Shown in pieces: positions 26,008-34,660 of a stretch of 64,000 nt of DNA (its first letter is position 1; each line of letters begins with the position of its first letter). The DNA lies in the NCBI GenBank assembly GCA_963732355.1, contig CAVSZD010000006.1, positions 620,001-684,000 of the forward strand, written 5' to 3'. Both the position numbers and the translations under genes were made by a program. Under the pieces are notes generated by a model, which worked only from the letters and a program-made list of their open reading frames with translations, did no database searches and was not told the DNA's origin. The stretch comes from JADKAV01 sp963732355 (GTDB lineage Bacteria > Actinomycetota > Actinomycetes > S36-B12 > UBA10799).

Positions 26008-27272
26008 CAGACGGGCGTGAGGTGGGTGCGGCCGGCAAGGAACGGGCGCAGTGCCTCCGGGACCCGCACCGAGCCGTCGGCCTGCTGGTGGTTCTCCAGC
26101 AAGGCCACGATTGTGCGAGTGATGGCGGTCAGAGTGCCGTTGAGCGTTGCGACGGGCTGGGTGCCTTTGCCCTCACGGCTGCGAATCCGCAGGCGCCGCG
26201 ACTGGAAAGTTGTGCAGTTGGACGTCGAGGTCAACTCCCGGTAGCGCGACTGCGAGGGGATCCAGGCCTCGCAGTCGAACTTGCGCGCAGCGCTTGCGCC
26301 GAGGTCACCAGTGGCCACATCGATAACGCGGAAAGGGATCTCCAGGGATTCCAGGAAAGCCGTCTCGCAGGCGAGCAGGCGCCGGTGCTCCTCCTCGGCC
26401 TTGTCCGGTGCGCAGAAGGAGAACATCTCGACCTTGTCGAACCAATGGACCCGGAAGATGCCGCGGGTGTCCTTGCCGTGTGAGCCGGCCTCACGGCGAA
26501 AACACGGGGAGAACCCGGCGTAGCGAAGCGGCAGCTCTTCGAGGATCTCGTCGCTGTGGTAGGCGGCCAGAGGCACCTCAGCAGTCCCCACGAGGTACAT
26601 GTCGTCGTCGGGCAGGTGGTAGACGTTCTCGGCCGCCTGCCCCAGGAAACCGGTTCCAGCCATGGCTGGGGCGCGCACCAGAGCCGGGGGGATCATCGGA
26701 GTGAACCCGTTGGCCTGCGCCTGGGCCATCGCGAGGTTGACCAGCGCCAGCTCCAGCAGGGCGCCCTGGCCGGTGAGGTAGTAGAAGCGCGAACCCGAAA
26801 CCTTGGCGCCACGCGCCACGTCGATGGCTCCCAGGGACTCGCCTATCTCCAGGTGATCACGGGGGGCGAATCCCTCAGCGGCGAAGTCCCGGATCGTGCC
26901 GCGTTTGTCGACGACGCTGAAGTCCTCCTCACCGCCAACCGGGGCGGACAGATCCACGAGGTTGGACAGCGACATGACCGCGGCCTCAAGGACCTCCTGG
27001 CTGGTACGAACCTCTGCCTCGGCCAGCTTGACCCGGGCCGAGAGTTCCTTGGTCGAGGCCAGAAGGGTGGGCCGGGTCTCAGCGTCGGCCGCTGCCACCT
27101 GCCGCCCGAGGTCCTTCTGCTCGGCCCGCATGCGCTCGAAGTCGGTGAGCGCCTGACGGTGGGCGGTGTCGGCCGCGACTGCCACGTCTACCAGCCCGGG
27201 GTCCTCGCGGCGTCGGGCCTGGGACTCGCGGACGCGGTCGGGATCTGAGCGCAGGTCGTGGAGATCGATCAC
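26007..27272 (-). CDS. serS: Seryl-tRNA synthetase
   Basis: 421 residues from GTG at 27272. N-terminal coiled-coil arm (residues ~30-100), then the class II core with motif 2 (FRREAGSHGKDTRGIFRVHWFDK, split around the Arg) and motif 3 (LNGTLTAITRTIVALLE). Charges tRNA-Ser; essential. The start is fixed by VIDLHDLRSDPDRV, the usual SerS N-terminus. TACCCT (27279-27284) sits 6 bases upstream with no Shine-Dalgarno, so probably leaderless. The HAD phosphatase gene follows with a one-base overlap. Confidence 0.97.
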   Translation of the reverse strand: MIDLHDLRSDPDRVRESQARRREDPGLVDVAVAADTAHRQALTDFERMRAEQKDLGRQVAAADAETRPTLLASTKELSARVKLAEAEVRTSQEVLEAAVMSLSNLVDLSAPVGGEEDFSVVDKRGTIRDFAAEGFAPRDHLEIGESLGAIDVARGAKVSGSRFYYLTGQGALLELALVNLAMAQAQANGFTPMIPPALVRAPAMAGTGFLGQAAENVYHLPDDDMYLVGTAEVPLAAYHSDEILEELPLRYAGFSPCFRREAGSHGKDTRGIFRVHWFDKVEMFSFCAPDKAEEEHRRLLACETAFLESLEIPFRVIDVATGDLGASAARKFDCEAWIPSQSRYRELTSTSNCTTFQSRRLRIRSREGKGTQPVATLNGTLTAITRTIVALLENHQQADGSVRVPEALRPFLAGRTHLTPV

Positions 27273-27341
27273 TGTTCGAGGGTATCGGCGGTGAGGTGCG
27301 CGCCACGGCTCAGGCTTGCAGGGCACCCCCCGCCATGATCG

Positions 27342-27457
27342 TTTGTCGCGTTGTTGAACCGCCTCAAGATCCAATGTCGTGCGGTTGCTGGTTTGCAGAC
27401 CCCAGAACCGGCAACAACACAACAATCGCCTATCGAGACCAGCAACAACGCAACAAA
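27342..27457. repeat. Long imperfect inverted repeat between bpa and serS
   Basis: Arms TTTGTCGCGTTGTTG (27342-27356) and CAACAACGCAACAAA (27443-27457) match with one mismatch. A second, inner pair (GTGCGGTTGCTGG / CCGGCAACAACAC) makes it a nested cruciform of ~115 bp. It begins 9 bp beyond the bpa stop. It could act as terminator or mRNA 3' protector for the leftward channel-bpa transcript. Confidence 0.65.
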
Positions 27458-27465
27458 GCGTTGCG

Positions 27466-27948
27466 CTACAGGTACGGGCCGCTGTGCGGTCCCGGAATTT
27501 GGTCGCTGCTTTCGGAACCCTCGATGGCCTGCCGGCGCATCTGCTCCAACTGGGCCCGGGCTGCCATCTGCTGGGCGAACAGCGCCGTCTGGATCCCGTG
27601 GAAGAGCCCTTCGAGCCAGCCCACCAGTTGCGCCTGGGCGATGCGCAGTTCGGCCTCGCTGGGCACGCCATCCTCGGTGAAGGGCAGCGACAGCCGCTCG
27701 AGCTCCTCGATCAACTCCGGTGCCAGACCGTCCTCCAGTTCCTTGATGGACGTCGCGTGGATCTGCTTGAGACGCTGTCTGGCCGCCTCGTCAAGAGGTG
27801 CGCTCTTCACCTCGTCGAGCAGTTGCTTGATCATGCTGCCGATGCGCATCACCTTGGCGGGCTGCTCGACGAGCCCGGCCACGTTGGCGCCGTCATCGTC
27901 GCTTTCGACGACTACGACCTGCGGCTGGTCGCTTGGTTCCTCAATCAC
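27466..27948 (-). CDS. bpa: Bacterial proteasome activator Bpa
   Basis: 160 residues. Helical core (VMRIGSMIKQLLDEVKSAPLDEAARQRLKQIH, IKELEDGLAPELIEELERL, AQAQLVGWLEGLFHGIQTALFAQQMAAR) typical of Bpa/PafE, which forms a dodecameric ring. The C-terminus GPYL corresponds to the GQYL motif that docks into the 20S core and opens its gate, allowing ATP-independent degradation of unfolded proteins. The GTG start lies within the end of the K+ channel gene (8-bp overlap). The proteasome genes themselves are not in the window, but this gene implies the organism has one. Confidence 0.93.
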   Translation of the reverse strand: MIEEPSDQPQVVVVESDDDGANVAGLVEQPAKVMRIGSMIKQLLDEVKSAPLDEAARQRLKQIHATSIKELEDGLAPELIEELERLSLPFTEDGVPSEAELRIAQAQLVGWLEGLFHGIQTALFAQQMAARAQLEQMRRQAIEGSESSDQIPGPHSGPYL

Positions 27949-29050
27949 CGGAGAACTCCGACTTGTGTGGGGTCTTGTGCTGCCTGATGGTCACAATCCT
28001 GTCGCCTTTCTGCAGCACGCGCAGCGACTCGGTGTCGAATCGGTAGATGCGCTCCCCGCGCTGCACCGCCAGCAGCATCTCCCCGGAATCGGCGAGTTGA
28101 TCCGGGGAGAGCCCAAGTTCGGCGCGGCCGACCTCCCGCTCGCGTACCTCAAGGCCCTCCGAAGGATCCAGTAGATCCTCCATCAGTTCTCCGGCAATCG
28201 GGTGGACCAGTTGCATGCCGAGCAGGCGTCCAGCGGCCTCGGCCGTGGTGATCACCTGATCGGCGCCGGACTGTTTGAGCACGTTCGCACTGGCCTGCTC
28301 GCGCGCCGCAGCCACCAACTTGGTCCCCTTGCCGGCGAGCTTGCGCACGGCCAGGGTGACCAGGACCGCCACGTCGTCGTTGTCCACCGCCACGATCACC
28401 TTGCCCGCGGTGGGCACATCGGCGTGGGTGAGCACCTCCTCGCGGCGGGCGTCGCCGAGGATGCCCGCCACCCCGGGGTACTCATCCGAGGTCGGATCGG
28501 AGGGGTCCTTGCGGGACGGCCGCGTTGCATCCTCGACGGCCCCCGCCTCGTTGGCGATCACCACGATGCTCTCGGGGTCGATCCCGTTGTCCAGCAGCAT
28601 GCGGACCGCCGAGCGGCCTTTCACGCCGTAGCCGATCACGACGATATGGTCTTTCAATTTCTTCCTCCAACGTCGTTCCCGGAACTCGTCGCGGGTGCGG
28701 GCGGTGAGCACTTCCAGTGTCGTTCCAACCAGGACGATCAGGAAGATGACCCGAAGTGGTGTGATCAGGAAGACGTTGACCAGCCGGGCCTGATCGGTGG
28801 CCGGGGTGATGTCTCCGTAGCCGGTGGTCGACAGGGAGACGGTCGCGAAGTACAGCGCATCCACGAAGTCCACCGGGGTCCCGGTGTTGTCCTGGTACTG
28901 ATCACGCTGGACGTAGACGAGCATGGTGGTGGCGATGATCGCGAAGAGGGCGATCGCAACCCGGACCAGCACACTCGCCGTGGGGCTCCAGCTGTATATG
29001 GGAAGCAGAAGCCGGCCGCCGAGGCCCGAGTCGTCCCTGCGCTGGCTCAC
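27941..29050 (-). CDS. Potassium channel protein with RCK/TrkA-N domain
   Basis: 369 residues. Two membrane helices flank a pore with selectivity filter TTGYGD (ATVSLSTTGYGDITPATD). This is followed by a cytoplasmic RCK domain with a Rossmann motif VVIGYGVKGRSAVRML and a TrkA-C-like end (ELGLSPDQLADSGEMLLAVQRG). K+ uptake or efflux gated by ligand at the RCK domain. The GTG at 29050 is 7 bases after TAGGTT (minus strand, 29058-29063), a probable leaderless start. It is divergent from the carboxylase beta gene and translationally overlaps bpa. Confidence 0.9.
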   Translation of the reverse strand: MSQRRDDSGLGGRLLLPIYSWSPTASVLVRVAIALFAIIATTMLVYVQRDQYQDNTGTPVDFVDALYFATVSLSTTGYGDITPATDQARLVNVFLITPLRVIFLIVLVGTTLEVLTARTRDEFRERRWRKKLKDHIVVIGYGVKGRSAVRMLLDNGIDPESIVVIANEAGAVEDATRPSRKDPSDPTSDEYPGVAGILGDARREEVLTHADVPTAGKVIVAVDNDDVAVLVTLAVRKLAGKGTKLVAAAREQASANVLKQSGADQVITTAEAAGRLLGMQLVHPIAGELMEDLLDPSEGLEVREREVGRAELGLSPDQLADSGEMLLAVQRGERIYRFDTESLRVLQKGDRIVTIRQHKTPHKSEFSGD

Positions 29051-29092
29051 GCAGCGCAACCTACCAGCACGAGGTGTGAACCGGCGGGGCAC

Positions 29093-29129
29093 TTGACCGG
29101 CGACCGAACTTGACACTAGCGTCAAGTTC
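29093..29129 (+). promoter_or_regulatory. TetR-type promoter-operator module 1 (carboxylase beta)
   Basis: TTGACC (29093-29098), 18-bp spacer, TAGCGT (29117-29122), 7 bases, ATG. The palindrome GAACTTGAC-N6-GTCAAGTTC (29106-29129) covers the -10 and reaches the base before the start codon, leaving no room for a Shine-Dalgarno. The same module recurs at 36.4, 38.4 and 41.1 kb. Confidence 0.88.
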
Positions 29130-30737
29130 ATGGCTGTCCTGCGTTCCATGATCGACACCGGCTCCGAGCAGTTCACCACCAACCAGCAGGCCATGCTGGG
29201 CGCCCTCGACGAGATCGCCGCAATGCAGGCTGCCGTCGCCGCGGGGGGCGGGTCGAAGGATGCCGAGAAGAACGCGCGGACCATCGCCCGGCACCGCAAG
29301 CGCGGCAAGCTGCTGCCGCGCGAACGTATCGCCTACCTGCTCGATGCCGGCAGCGCCTTCCTCGAGCTGAGCCCGCTGGCTGGGTGGGGCACCCAGGACC
29401 CGCTCGGCGGGGGTGTGGTGACCGGGATCGGCACGATCAGCGGGACCGAGTGCATGATCGTCGCGAACGACCCCACGGTCAAGGGCGGTGCCCAGGGTCC
29501 GACGGCGGTCCGCAAGGGTTTGCGGGCCATGGACATCGCCAGGCAGAACCGCCTGCCGCTGGTCAGCCTGACCGAATCCGCTGGCGCCGATCTCCCGCAA
29601 CAGGCGGAGATCTTCGTGCCCGGCGGGGCGAGCTTCAAGAACCTGACGCAGTTGTCCGCGGCCGGTATCCCGACGGTGACCATGGTCTTCGGGTCATCTA
29701 CCGCGGGTGGTGCCTATGTGCCCGGGATGAGCGACTACGTGGTGCTGCAGAAGGAGGCGGCCAAGGTCTACCTCGGCGGGCCGCCGCTGGTGAAGATGGC
29801 CATCGACGAGGACGCTGACGAGGAGGAGTTGGGCGGCGCCGAGATGCACGCGCGGGTCTCCGGGCTTGCCGACTACCTGGCTCAGGACGAGCCGGACGCC
29901 TTGCGGATCGGCCGCGAGATCGTGGGCCACCTTCGCTGGCGCAAGGGCGGGCCCGGCCCGGATCGGGCACCGGTGGCGCCAAGGTTCGACGTGGACGAGC
30001 TCCTGGGCGTCGCGTCGGCGGATGTGCGGGTGCCGTTCGACGTCCACGACGTACTGGCTCGGGTCCTGGATGACAGCGCCTTCGAGGAGTTCAAGCCCTT
30101 GTACGGGACGACGCTGGTAACCGGCTGGGGCCACATCAGTGGCTACCCGGTGGGGATCCTGGGCAACAACGGGATCCTGTTCAGCGAGGAGTCCCACAAG
30201 GGTGCGCAGTTCATCCAGATGTGCAACCGCATGAACGTGCCCATCATCTTCGTGCAGAACATCACCGGCTTCATGGTGGGCACCCGCTACGAGCAGGGCG
30301 GCATCATCAAGGACGGCGCCAAGTTGATCAATGCGGTGTCGAACTCGACGGTGCCACACCTGACCCTGATGGTCGGAGCATCCTACGGAGCGGGCAACTA
30401 CGGGATGAGTGGCCGCGCGTACGATCCGCGGTTCGTGTTCACCTGGCCCAACCACCGGATCGCGGTGATGGGGCCCAAGCAACTGGCCGGTGTCTTGACC
30501 ATTGTGGCCAAGCAGAAGGCCGGCGACGCGTTCGACGAGGCGGCGTTCGCGCCCATCCGCGACGCGTTCGAGAAGCAGGTCGAGGACCAGTCCACGGCCT
30601 TGTTCGCAACGGGGCGGTTGTGGGACGACGGGATCATCGACCCGCGCGACACCCGCACGGTGCTGGGTCTGGCGCTGTCCGCGGTCCACTCGGCGCCGGT
30701 GGAGGGGACGTCCGCGTACGGCATCTGGCGGATGTGA
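29130..30737 (+). CDS. Acyl-CoA carboxylase beta subunit (carboxyltransferase; MCC/geranyl-CoA type)
   Basis: 535 residues with both carboxyltransferase halves (N: GGGVVTGIGTISGTECMIVANDPTVKGG, then SAGADLPQQAEIF; C: GILGNNGILFSEESHKGAQF and NITGFMVGTRYEQGGIIKDGAK). The sequence pattern matches methylcrotonyl-CoA carboxylase beta and its geranyl-CoA relative (LiuB/AtuC) rather than acetyl- or propionyl-CoA carboxylases. It receives CO2 from biotin on the alpha subunit encoded 5.7 kb away. The two genes are separated by unrelated leftward genes but share an identical operator. Which branched acyl-CoA is the substrate cannot be settled by eye. Confidence 0.9.
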   Translation: MAVLRSMIDTGSEQFTTNQQAMLGALDEIAAMQAAVAAGGGSKDAEKNARTIARHRKRGKLLPRERIAYLLDAGSAFLELSPLAGWGTQDPLGGGVVTGIGTISGTECMIVANDPTVKGGAQGPTAVRKGLRAMDIARQNRLPLVSLTESAGADLPQQAEIFVPGGASFKNLTQLSAAGIPTVTMVFGSSTAGGAYVPGMSDYVVLQKEAAKVYLGGPPLVKMAIDEDADEEELGGAEMHARVSGLADYLAQDEPDALRIGREIVGHLRWRKGGPGPDRAPVAPRFDVDELLGVASADVRVPFDVHDVLARVLDDSAFEEFKPLYGTTLVTGWGHISGYPVGILGNNGILFSEESHKGAQFIQMCNRMNVPIIFVQNITGFMVGTRYEQGGIIKDGAKLINAVSNSTVPHLTLMVGASYGAGNYGMSGRAYDPRFVFTWPNHRIAVMGPKQLAGVLTIVAKQKAGDAFDEAAFAPIRDAFEKQVEDQSTALFATGRLWDDGIIDPRDTRTVLGLALSAVHSAPVEGTSAYGIWRM

Positions 30738-30747
30738 CCTCCCCCGC

Positions 30748-30819
30748 TCAGGGCCAGCCGCTCAGGGCCAGCCGTTACAACCGTCCTGCCGTTCAGGGCC
30801 AGCCGCAACAACCGTCCTG
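30748..30819. repeat. Short direct repeats flanking palindromic element copy 2
   Basis: CAGGGCCAGCCG occurs three times and CAACCGTCCTG twice, in two ~30-bp units ending at the element. The unit is unrelated to the minisatellites beside the other copies. Confidence 0.75.
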
Positions 30820-30887
30820 GTTAGAGGTTGTGCTGTTGGTTAGCGAAACAACGCGTGGATTCGCTAACGAGGAGGACAACCTCTAAC
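30820..30887. repeat. 68-bp nested palindromic element, copy 2
   Basis: Same element as at 8783. Here the inner stem is perfect (GTTAGCGAA / TTCGCTAAC), while the outer arms pair for 12 bp (GTTAGAGGTTGT / ACAACCTCTAAC). Changes that restore pairing in one stem are what selection on structure would produce. It lies between convergent genes (carboxylase beta and the HAD-acyltransferase). Confidence 0.92.
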
Positions 30888-30949
30888 GAGGGCAGCAGCG
30901 GGGCCGCGAGCACAGCGCCGCCGGCCCCGTGGCAACCACTGAGTACGCG

Positions 30950-32383
30950 TCAGTCCTCCGGCCAGTCCCCCAAGGTGTCCAGGTACATCTGGCGGACCGC
31001 CGCGATCTTGGTGTCGAAGGTGTCCTTGGTCCAGTCGTCGGTGGGCACAGGCGGCAGAACCGCCACGTCCACGGTCCCGGGGTGGATGATCATCGAGTGG
31101 GCGGCCATGATCTCGCCGCAGTTGCGCATCACGATGGGCACGACCGGAACCCCCGCCTGAACCGCCAGGTGGAACGGCCCCTTCTTGAAGGGCAGCAACC
31201 GCGGGGTCGGTGAGCGCGTACCCTCAGGTGCGATCGCGATGGATCGGCCGTTCTTCAGCGCCTCGACGGCGGGTTCCAAACCTTTGCGAGCGGCCTCGGT
31301 ATTGCTGCGGTCGATGTAGGCGACGTCGGCCAGATAGCCGATCGGACCGAAGAACGGGTCCTTCTCCAGGGACTTCTTGGCAACGCCTGTGAAGTCCTTG
31401 CGCAGAAGGGCCGCCAGCACGAACACGTCGAGCTGGCTCTGGTGGTTGAACAGGAACACCGCGGGCCTGGCCGCCCAGATGTTCTCCTCGCCAACGACCT
31501 TCAGCCGCACCCCGGCTGCAGCGAGCGCGAGGTCCGAACCGGTGCTGGCGGCCAGGTTTGCGCCCAGTGACCGGCTGCGGTTCACCACCGCCAAGGCGGT
31601 GGCCGCAGCGACACTGCCGACGAACACGCCCATGGCTGCGGCACTACGCCCAACGTCGAGAGCTGTTGTGCTTCGCGGGGTCTTGAGCACGGCGCTGGGC
31701 CAGCCCCTTTCCTTGGCGATGCTGTGCAGGTCCTCGCTGGGGTTCAGGGCGCAGGGCTTGCCCACCAACTCCAGGAACGGCAGGTCCTCCTCGCCGTTGG
31801 AGTAGCCGAACGACTCAGCGAGGTCCACCTCCATCTCCTCGGCGAACACCGCCACGGCGTCGGCCTTGCCCTGGCCCCAGCGAATGGGGCTGGCAAGCTC
31901 GCCGGTCAGGACGCCGTCTTCCTCCTCCATCTCCGTGCAGATGATGTAGTCGACGCCGAGGTCCTCGGACGTCGCCTGAACCTGCGGCAGAGTGGCTGAC
32001 GAAGCGACCACCACGGTGTGACCCTTGCGGATGTGGGCATCGATGAGCAGTCTGGCGTCGGGGTAGATCATCTCGGCGATCTTGCGGCTGAAGATGTTGC
32101 GTGCCCACGAGTCCATCTCCTCGACGTCACGTCCGGCTTGAGCCTTGACCCCCACCCGCATCATCTCCGACACGTCATGACCGCGTCGCTCCACGTTGAT
32201 GCTCTCAGCCACCGTCTTCACGACCTCGCTGACAGAGATCTCCCCGCGTCGCAATCGGTATTTGAAGAAGGCGGCCGCGGAGTAGCCGGCGATCAGCGTT
32301 CCGTCGAAATCGAAAAAGGCACCGACCTGCGGGCCCTCTGGCGAGTTCTCGATCTGCTCGATCAGCCACTCGATGTCAGCCAT
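30950..32383 (-). CDS. HAD phosphatase - lysophospholipid acyltransferase fusion (PlsC-like)
   Basis: 477 residues. The N-terminal HAD-IB phosphatase domain (FFDFDGTLIAGY; VVASSATLPQV; SFGYSNGEEDLPFLELVG) spans ~1-240. A hydrophobic segment (~250-270) follows, then a PlsC-type acyltransferase domain with NHQSQLDVFV (His-x4-Asp) and APEGTRSPTPRLLPFKKG. The architecture matches mycobacterial Rv2483c-type proteins thought to make phosphatidic acid from lysophosphatidate at the membrane. The ATG overlaps the PlsB-like gene end by 8 bp, so the two acyltransferases are produced together. Confidence 0.9.
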   Translation of the reverse strand: MADIEWLIEQIENSPEGPQVGAFFDFDGTLIAGYSAAAFFKYRLRRGEISVSEVVKTVAESINVERRGHDVSEMMRVGVKAQAGRDVEEMDSWARNIFSRKIAEMIYPDARLLIDAHIRKGHTVVVASSATLPQVQATSEDLGVDYIICTEMEEEDGVLTGELASPIRWGQGKADAVAVFAEEMEVDLAESFGYSNGEEDLPFLELVGKPCALNPSEDLHSIAKERGWPSAVLKTPRSTTALDVGRSAAAMGVFVGSVAAATALAVVNRSRSLGANLAASTGSDLALAAAGVRLKVVGEENIWAARPAVFLFNHQSQLDVFVLAALLRKDFTGVAKKSLEKDPFFGPIGYLADVAYIDRSNTEAARKGLEPAVEALKNGRSIAIAPEGTRSPTPRLLPFKKGPFHLAVQAGVPVVPIVMRNCGEIMAAHSMIIHPGTVDVAVLPPVPTDDWTKDTFDTKIAAVRQMYLDTLGDWPED

Positions 32384-34184
32384 TCGACTCTCCAGTCAAA
32401 GCGCGTTCGGTCAGGATCGGCTGGCCGAGTTCCACCGCGATGCGCCGCAAGTCATCCACTCGGCGCACGATCAGGCGGAACTCGTCTGCGAAAGCCTGTC
32501 GCCTTTGCGCGAGCCCGGGCTCGGTAGAGGTGATCAAGCCGTAATTGTTCGCCAACTGAACGGCGTTGACGAAGTAGTCCTTCGAGATCGACTCGGGGGT
32601 GTGCAGGGTCTTCTGCAACCACCGCTGCCGGGCCAGGCTCAAACTGCTCTGGACCAATTCCTTCTGATCCACTGCGGCGTCCCCGGCTTCGGCCAGCGAA
32701 TCGGCCAGCACGCTGTAGGCCTCGACGAACGGCCCGATCACCCGGTGGGCGAGCACCAGCTCCAGTTTCTTCGCCTCCTCCAGCACGCTCTCGGGGGTGA
32801 AGGCGTCCTTCTCCCAGCCCGGGTACATGTGGGAGGCCTCATCGGCGATCTGGTCGGCGAATTCGCGAGTGGTCGGGAAGAAGAACTCGAACTTCAGCAG
32901 GTCCTTGAGGCGGCGGGCGTTCTGCCATACCGCGGCCTGAATGTCGGGCGCCTCATCCTCAGCCGCCTGCACCACGGCCAGTTCGGTGATGGCGCGATTT
33001 ATGAAGAAATGGATCACCGTGTTCCGGTAGAAAGCTGCCTCGTGCTGGTGGTCCAGCGACACGTAGAAGACCCGTTCACTCGGACCGTCGTATTGGGTGA
33101 CCACTCCCTCCTGGACGAGGTTGCGCAACGTGTCGCGCAGCGGGCCGTGGTCGTCGAGGTTGACTTGCTGGGTGAGAGGCAGGTTGCGCAACTGGATGTA
33201 CTTCAGCAGAGGCTGCAGGATGGCCCGGCCCTCTTCGACGGTGATGGCCCGGTCACCGTTGTCCAGCAGCGCGAAGGTGAGCATGGCACTCGGTGTCACC
33301 GGGGTGACGCCGTTGATGCGGTTGCAGACCTCGAACGCCACCTTGGGTACGGCCAGGCGGGGGCGCGGGTTGCCCTCGTCGTCCTCAGTCAGCGTCAAGG
33401 CGTCGCTGAGCGACAGGGGTTCGCCGAACCGCAGGTGCGCGCGGCCGAGCCGACGGGACTGGGAGCGGGCGAACTTGTACAGCCAACTGATGGACTCGGC
33501 CTTCTTCGTCCCGCCCATCTCCTCGGCCGAGATGGCGCTGACCTCGTGCTGCTGGTCGTAGATGATCGAGGTCGGCACGATCCGCACATCGCTGTCCGGG
33601 TGGTCCGCGAAGGCGTCGACGACGTAGCTCAGGATCCCGTACCGCGGCGGGCGCAGTTTGCCGGTACGGGTCCGGCCGCCCTCGATGTACCACTCGAGGT
33701 TGTGCTTGTTCTCCATCAGGTAGGACAGGTAGGTCTTGAGCACCGCGCGGTACAGGTGGTCGTCGCGGAACTCCCGGCGGATGAAGACGATCCCGTTGCG
33801 CCGGCCGATCTCGGACAGCGGCCACAGCGCGAGGTTCGCACCACCCAAGGTGTTGTTCGGCGGGAAGCCGTGCTGCTCCATGGCCCAGCGCAGCACCAGC
33901 GGGTCGAGGTACGACCGGTGGTTGGGCAGGAAGATCAGCCCGGACGTGCGGTTGAGTTCCCGCAGGGCCTCGAGGTCAGCCGGCTCGTAGTCCACCTTGT
34001 AGGCCCGCGAGAGCCAACGGGTGAACATGTCCCAGCCCGACACGGTGAGTCCGCCGGGCTTGACGGCCATCTCCTTGAGATCGGCCTGCGCCTCTTCGCT
34101 GAGCTTGGAAACGGGTGTGCCGGTGTCCTCGGACAGCTGAGCGAGGGTGCGCTGGAAGTCTGGAGTATCGAGGATGTGTTCCAC
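32376..34184 (-). CDS. plsB: Glycerol-3-phosphate 1-O-acyltransferase (PlsB-like)
   Basis: 602 residues from GTG at 34184; the longer open frame upstream looks non-coding. TAGCGT lies 7 bases before this GTG with no Shine-Dalgarno, supporting a leaderless start. Acyltransferase blocks: NHRSYLDPLVLRWAM (catalytic His/Asp), FIRREFRDDHLY, IEGGRTRTGKLRPPRYG, and VPTSIIYD. Catalyses the first step of phospholipid synthesis (acylation of glycerol-3-phosphate) at the membrane. Shorter than E. coli PlsB (807 aa) mainly in the N-terminus. It couples by overlap to the PlsC-like fusion, giving consecutive steps to phosphatidate. Confidence 0.9.
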   Translation of the reverse strand: MEHILDTPDFQRTLAQLSEDTGTPVSKLSEEAQADLKEMAVKPGGLTVSGWDMFTRWLSRAYKVDYEPADLEALRELNRTSGLIFLPNHRSYLDPLVLRWAMEQHGFPPNNTLGGANLALWPLSEIGRRNGIVFIRREFRDDHLYRAVLKTYLSYLMENKHNLEWYIEGGRTRTGKLRPPRYGILSYVVDAFADHPDSDVRIVPTSIIYDQQHEVSAISAEEMGGTKKAESISWLYKFARSQSRRLGRAHLRFGEPLSLSDALTLTEDDEGNPRPRLAVPKVAFEVCNRINGVTPVTPSAMLTFALLDNGDRAITVEEGRAILQPLLKYIQLRNLPLTQQVNLDDHGPLRDTLRNLVQEGVVTQYDGPSERVFYVSLDHQHEAAFYRNTVIHFFINRAITELAVVQAAEDEAPDIQAAVWQNARRLKDLLKFEFFFPTTREFADQIADEASHMYPGWEKDAFTPESVLEEAKKLELVLAHRVIGPFVEAYSVLADSLAEAGDAAVDQKELVQSSLSLARQRWLQKTLHTPESISKDYFVNAVQLANNYGLITSTEPGLAQRRQAFADEFRLIVRRVDDLRRIAVELGQPILTERALTGESNG

Positions 34185-34276
34185 TCCGGTGACGCTAGCC
34201 CCGATACCGGGACTTTCGCCAGTGGTCAGGGGTGAAGCCCATTTGCGGGGGCGGATTGGGACCGATGGCGAGGCAG

Positions 34277-34526
34277 TCAGCCGAAGCCGAGCACCCCTGC
34301 CGCATCTTGGGCGGCGTCCGAGCCGGCAGCGGTCCGCAGAAGGAGCAACCCGTCGATCTGGGCCAGCAGCGCCAGTGCTGCGGCGTGGCGTTTGTCGGGA
34401 TCCTCGATCGCGATCCGTGGTTCGCGCCACCGCAGCCAGTCGTCAATGAGCACAGGGGCGAGGTCGGCGAACGGTGCCGTCCCCACCGCCGCCTGCCCCA
34501 GGATCTCAAAGAACAGCGCGAATATG
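34277..34526 (-). pseudogene. Remnant of a TetR-type regulator (C-terminal part)
   Basis: About 80 codons with the feel of a TetR ligand-binding C-terminus (FALFFEILGQAAVG, then PVLIDDWLRWREP, then ALALLAQIDGLLLLR), ending at 34277. No DNA-binding N-terminus exists upstream; homology-like sequence stops near 34526. It faces the fragment on the other strand that starts at the same point. Confidence 0.45.
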
Positions 34527-34634
34527 GGCTTGACAGCGGTGGCGACGATGCTGCTGGTCGCGTTCGCGGCGCTCGGGATCTCCGCTTACCTGCTGGGGGC
34601 CCTCAACCATGAGCCAGACCAGGTGAGCGCCTGA
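34524..34634 (+). pseudogene. Fragment resembling the last helix of a transporter
   Basis: 36 codons: one hydrophobic helix (AVATMLLVAFAALGISAYLLG) and a short polar tail. It looks like the C-terminal helix of an MFS-type permease rather than a complete gene. It abuts the TetR-like remnant back to back, as if the middle of a divergent regulator-transporter pair had been deleted. It could instead be a genuine small membrane protein. Confidence 0.3.
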
Positions 34635-34660
34635 CGACGCGCAGTGACTCTCGCCTGTGG

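Noticed and set aside
32373..34235. 620-codon plus-strand frame opposite plsB
   Set aside because: Composition typical of an antisense shadow; plsB motifs on the other strand are unambiguous.
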